Source: Scytalidium lignicola (Eukaryota > Ascomycota > Leotiomycetes). Taken from it: a stretch of DNA of 64,000 bases. The stretch spans positions 215,839 to 279,838 of the forward strand of contig NCSJ02000015.1 in NCBI GenBank assembly GCA_002812745.2, read 5' to 3'. A program made the position numbers and the translations under genes. The notes beneath the pieces are model-generated. The model was given only the letters and a program-made list of their open reading frames with translations. It searched no databases and was not told the origin of the DNA. Below, one piece after another: positions 60,519 to 64,000 of this stretch (positions are counted from its first letter, which is position 1; every line of letters starts with the position of its first letter).

Positions 60519-62201
60519 ATGGGCGTCTTTAATCGAGGCTTTGTCTCTTCTCTTCATGGATTCTGGCTCCAGGCCGGCATCACCCTCTGTGCTGCGTGGG
60601 CCTTCACCCTCTTCGGTATGTCGCTCAATGCCGTGCTGTCTTCTCTGTGCTTTTTGCTTTTTCAATCCCGAGGAGTACCATGCAACTGCAATACTGATGC
60701 AAACTGAAAATAACTAGGCTACGACCAGGGGGTCTTTGGTGGCTTGATTTCGCTGCCGATATTCCTTCGCGACAATGGTATCAACCCCAACGATGCCAAC
60801 CTGCAAGGCACCATTGTCGCCATCTACGACATTGGCTGTCTGACCGGCTGCATCCTTTGCGGCATCTTTGGCCAGAAGCTGGGCCGCCGCACCTACATCA
60901 TCATCGGCGGCGTGCTCATGGTCATTGGCGCTGGTCTTCAGGCGGGCGCTCATGGCACCAGCTACCTCATTGCCGGTCGCGTTATCAGTGGCGTTGGCAA
61001 CGGCCTGGAGACCACGATGGTCCCCATCTGGGTTGCTGAAACTTCCAAGGCTGGCAGCCGTGGAGCCCTGATTGCCACGCAACTAACCATTGTCATCCTC
61101 GGCCTGACAATTGCCTACTGGTTTGACTACGGCATGATCAATAACCACCCGAGCACATCGATCGTGTGGAGACTCCCCATTGCCTTCCAGGTCGTCTTTA
61201 TCGTGCTGACCTGGATGCTGATCTTCCTGCTGCCAGAGAGTCCGCGCTATCTCTATGCCCAGGACCAAAACGAAGATGCCGACGACATCATGGCCCGCAT
61301 CTACAGCGTGCAGCTCGACGATCCCGTGGTGGCTAGTCATCGGCGTGATGTCCTGGTGGCGTTGGAAGCTGAGAAGGAGATGAAATTCAAATTCACGGAT
61401 ATTTTCTTTGACAAATCTCCCGTCAACGTATCGTGGCGTCTCTGGCTGGGTGTCCTGGTCCAGTTCTTCCAGCAGATGGACGGCAATAACATTGTCTCTT
61501 ACTATGCCACCTACTTATTCATCCACAGCTGCGGCATGTCGCAGAGCCAAGCATCCATTACTTCGGGAGGCGTGACGCTGCTTTTCCTAGGAGGCACTGC
61601 TACCACCATCTACACTGTGGAGCGATGGGGCCGTCGGCCGGTTATGCTATATGGTGCTATGCTATGTTCACTGTGGATGATTCTCTATACCATTGGATTG
61701 GCCGTGAACACTGGGCCTTCCCAGAGACTAGCAGTGGTATCAATCTTCCTTTTCGAGTTCTGCTTTGGGGCGTCTTGGTGTGGGTTACCTTGGATTTACG
61801 TGCCAGAGATTGCTCCGCTCCATGTCAGGCATATTGGTACCTCGATGGGTGTGTTCACTCAATGGTTTATTACCTTCATTGTAAGTTTCTCGAATGGTTT
61901 CGGCAAATTCCTATCAGATCTTAATACTAACTAATACCAGGTTGTCAAATTTGGCCCAATGGGCATCTCAGATATTGGCTGGAAGTTCTACCTCTTATTC
62001 TGCGTTTTCAATGTACTAGCTATCCCCTTTGTCTATTTTTGCGTCAAGGAGACCAAGGGTCTGAGCTTAGAGGAAATCGACTTACTCTTTGCGAAGAAGG
62101 AATATAGGCATATGCTGGAGGCAAGGCTACATGGTGATAGGTCAAGCGAAGAAGGAAAAGATATAACGGAGATGGTGGAGAAGGGTAATATAAAGGAATG
62201 A
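60519..62201 (+). CDS. Sugar-porter-family MFS transporter
   Basis: Three exons, 60519-60615, 60718-61880 and 61941-62201, 506 residues and about 12 membrane helices. Sugar-porter signatures are YDQGVFGG in helix 1, KLGRRTYIIIGG, the GRVISGVGNGL segment, LLPESPRYL before the central loop, FFQQMDGNNIVSYYA, and VERWGRRPVMLYG. The C-terminal helix 12 is followed by KETKGLSLEEIDLLF. These proteins are proton symporters of hexoses, polyols or, in some fungi, quinate and lactones. Its position at the end of the monooxygenase cluster suggests import of a related carbon source (inference). Confidence 0.93.
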
Positions 62202-62707
62202 TTATGACGGATGAATATCTTAAATTTCTCCGGCTGAGTCATAGTACTAATTATCTAGAAAATTAATTGTTTCGCACATATCATAGAACTATTTTTATTG
62301 CTTCAGTTTTGAAAGGATAATATATAGAATAAAATAAAACCAATTTACGAAAATCAATAATTAATATTAAAAGTGGTTCTAGTTAAACTATATATAAAAA
62401 ANCCAAGAAAGTTAAACTATTAAAAGATCAAAAACTTAAAAAGTTGATTTCATTGATCGCATAGTTTTGATATTAAACTTACTACTTGATAAGCTTACAT
62501 TATATAGTTCTTAGGATTGCCTATTTCAGCGGTTACTTCCAGAGTATTTATACTATACAATAAAGATTTATAGCACTTATATTGGTTCTATGAGTTAGTC
62601 TACCTGGTAAACTCTGAAAGCAAGCTAATGGTATTACTTGGTTGGAGTAAAATCGAGAATTGTTACATTGCCTTCTCTCCTCCACTCCTGCTTGCTACAT
62701 GGATATA
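62202..62707. other. AT-rich spacer
   Basis: About 500 bp between the sugar porter and the VCBS-like relic; AT-rich with one N beside an A run near 62402. No gene seen. Confidence 0.5.
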
Positions 62708-63305
62708 TTAGCTCGAGGGACCCGCATTCATATATGCTGTCACAGCACTAGTTTCTAGGTCGGCCTCTGTATGTTCTGGCTTGCCGTCATCGTTGGGGTC
62801 TGCATTGGCACTTAGTTTAAGATGCCGGTTTAGTGGTTGGCATCTTCAGACTTGAGAGGAAGATGAAGACAGAAATATACATACCAGCAAAGAGAACCCG
62901 TGCGCCACTTGTCCCATCTCCTGTGGTAATTTATCCTTTGGGATACCAGATAACCTGAGCCGCACTTGGTCCATCATTCGGGCCTCCATCAGCCATTGAG
63001 CCACATATTCACAGATCCTGATCCGGAACGTGTGGCCTGGAGGTAATCCGCTCGACCGTCATCATTGGTCCTCGCATCAGCACCGAGGAACTGCTATAAG
63101 AAATCCTTTCACATCAGGAGATGTTACCTGCAAACACCGTCTGGCTCCTCACACCTCCGACACCCGTTGTATTGACACGTTGAAGGAGCCATGCTACAGT
63201 TGCTCCCATAAGCGGGACAGCGCTCGTGGGCCCCAGATTAAGGTAGCACGTCACAGCACCATTTGCGTCCGTCGATATGTAGGAGAAACCGTGCAAGGGC
63301 AGATG
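62708..63305 (-). pseudogene. VCBS/FG-GAP-repeat protein, C-terminal remnant
   Basis: The minus strand shows three decayed repeat units: YISTDANGAVTCYLNLGP, then LGADARTNDDGRADYLQATR, then ADPNDDGKPEHTEAD with TAYMNAGPSS before a stop at 62708. The DxNxDGxxD-like calcium loops and repeated (T/V)xxYLNxG strings are typical of VCBS or FG-GAP propeller repeats found in secreted fungal proteins. Stops and shifts separate the units, and the gene start is absent. The relic is cut at 63305 by a fragment of the Ginger-like element. Confidence 0.55.
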
Positions 63306-63400
63306 TTATGAGTAATACTGTTGATTTAATTGGCCATGGAATACTAATTGATTTGGATTAGATTAGTAATTGAATAGTACTTGAAATAGATCAAATTATG
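63306..63400 (+). repeat. Fragment of the Ginger-like element 3' end
   Basis: GCCATGGAATACTAATTGAT and surrounding bases match 26961-27010, the last codons and 3' flank of the integrase gene at 24995-26994, with scattered substitutions. It abuts the VCBS-like relic. Confidence 0.65.
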
Positions 63401-64000
63401 AATAAATCAAGAACTGAATTAGTAAGCAGATGGCCAATGGTTGGAGTTAGCATAAGGACAAAAACAGATATTTACGATTAGGTGTGATGGACGATGTGAC
63501 CTTGAAGAGATATGAAAGCAGTATTGCGATAAGATGGTGGTCACTAATTCATACCAGGTAATGAACTTGTGATAAGACAAATAAAGGGATTCTATATTCT
63601 AATCGTTAAAGGAAGAGTATAAGATCTTTTGTTTTAAAGTTAGTTGAGAAAAGGTAAAAGAGATTAGATAAACTTTTTTTTAATCAATGTTATATGTTTT
63701 AATCAATAATATTCTATCCTTAATATCACTGCTCTAAGCAGGCAGCAGGCTTGCTCAAGGGTTTTGAACAAATTAGAACTTTAATATTTTAGTGCAAAAA
63801 AAACACAAAAGTTCTTCAGAAGTTTTTAAACTACTTACTTTATGAATTTTAATATTATAATTAAATAAGTAATTATAAAGCTGAAAATTAATAATAGAAT
63901 AAAGAAAACGTATATAATAAGAAATTAATTATAAAAATAATAAAAAATCTATTATTATATAAAGTATAAAGAAGTTAAAGTTAACATTATATAATTTAAA
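63401..64000. other. AT-rich sequence to window end
   Basis: Becomes very AT-rich from about 63600, like the other relic islands. No gene or identifiable element. Confidence 0.5.

Noticed and set aside
60136..60717. 193-codon plus-strand frame upstream of the sugar porter
   Set aside because: It lies across the 69 bp tandem repeat, overlaps the start and first intron of the porter in another frame, and has no domain features.

Overview
This window looks like a filamentous ascomycete (Pezizomycotina, possibly a leotiomycete). The genes carry many 45-70 bp GT-AG introns, often with CTAAC/CTGAC-type branch sites. The families are typical of such fungi: Zn2Cys6 regulators, a PTH11-like receptor, a UstYa-type protein, NCS1 and MFS transporters and a Baeyer-Villiger monooxygenase. 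Gene blocks of moderate GC alternate with very AT-rich islands whose transposon relics carry C:G-to-T:A changes of the kind left by RIP (repeat-induced point mutation). Species assignment is inference.

Layout. 1-4121: 3' end of a siroheme-synthesis methyltransferase, a doubtful small gene and a GNAT acetyltransferase. 4122-8940: AT-rich island with a pogo-type relic and two LTR-like copies in opposite orientation. 9632-22537: gene block with an M1 aminopeptidase (14 exons), a hydantoinase/oxoprolinase-DUF917 protein and a divergent NCS1 permease, then a Zn2Cys6 regulator. I read this as a candidate peptide, cyclic-amide or nucleobase nitrogen-scavenging cluster. 23395-24431: UstYa-family gene broken by three stops. 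24790-39200: transposon graveyard with a Ginger-like integrase element carrying a CXC domain, LTR-retrotransposon relics in opposite orientation, a 2.2 kb LTR-flanked element made of short repeats, and a dead pogo element. 39294-40911: PTH11-like receptor. 41566-47175: a MITE, then a pogo element with 134 bp inverted repeats that was itself split by a Mutator-like element with an 8 bp target duplication. 47676-51951: a thiolase pseudogene lacking its central part and a frameshifted MFS transporter. 53375-62201: intact Baeyer-Villiger monooxygenase, divergent short-chain dehydrogenase, Zn2Cys6 regulator and sugar-porter-type MFS, a plausible ketone/alcohol catabolic cluster. 62708-64000: a VCBS/FG-GAP-like relic, a fragment of the Ginger-like element and AT-rich DNA.

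How it fits together. In the first cluster the hydantoinase and permease share an 868 bp promoter region, with the regulator immediately downstream of the permease. In the second, the monooxygenase and dehydrogenase share a 591 bp promoter region, followed by a regulator and a transporter; the broken thiolase and the broken anion-type MFS next door may be lost members. Exon models were built by hand and checked by codon phase and family motifs; no database search was possible.
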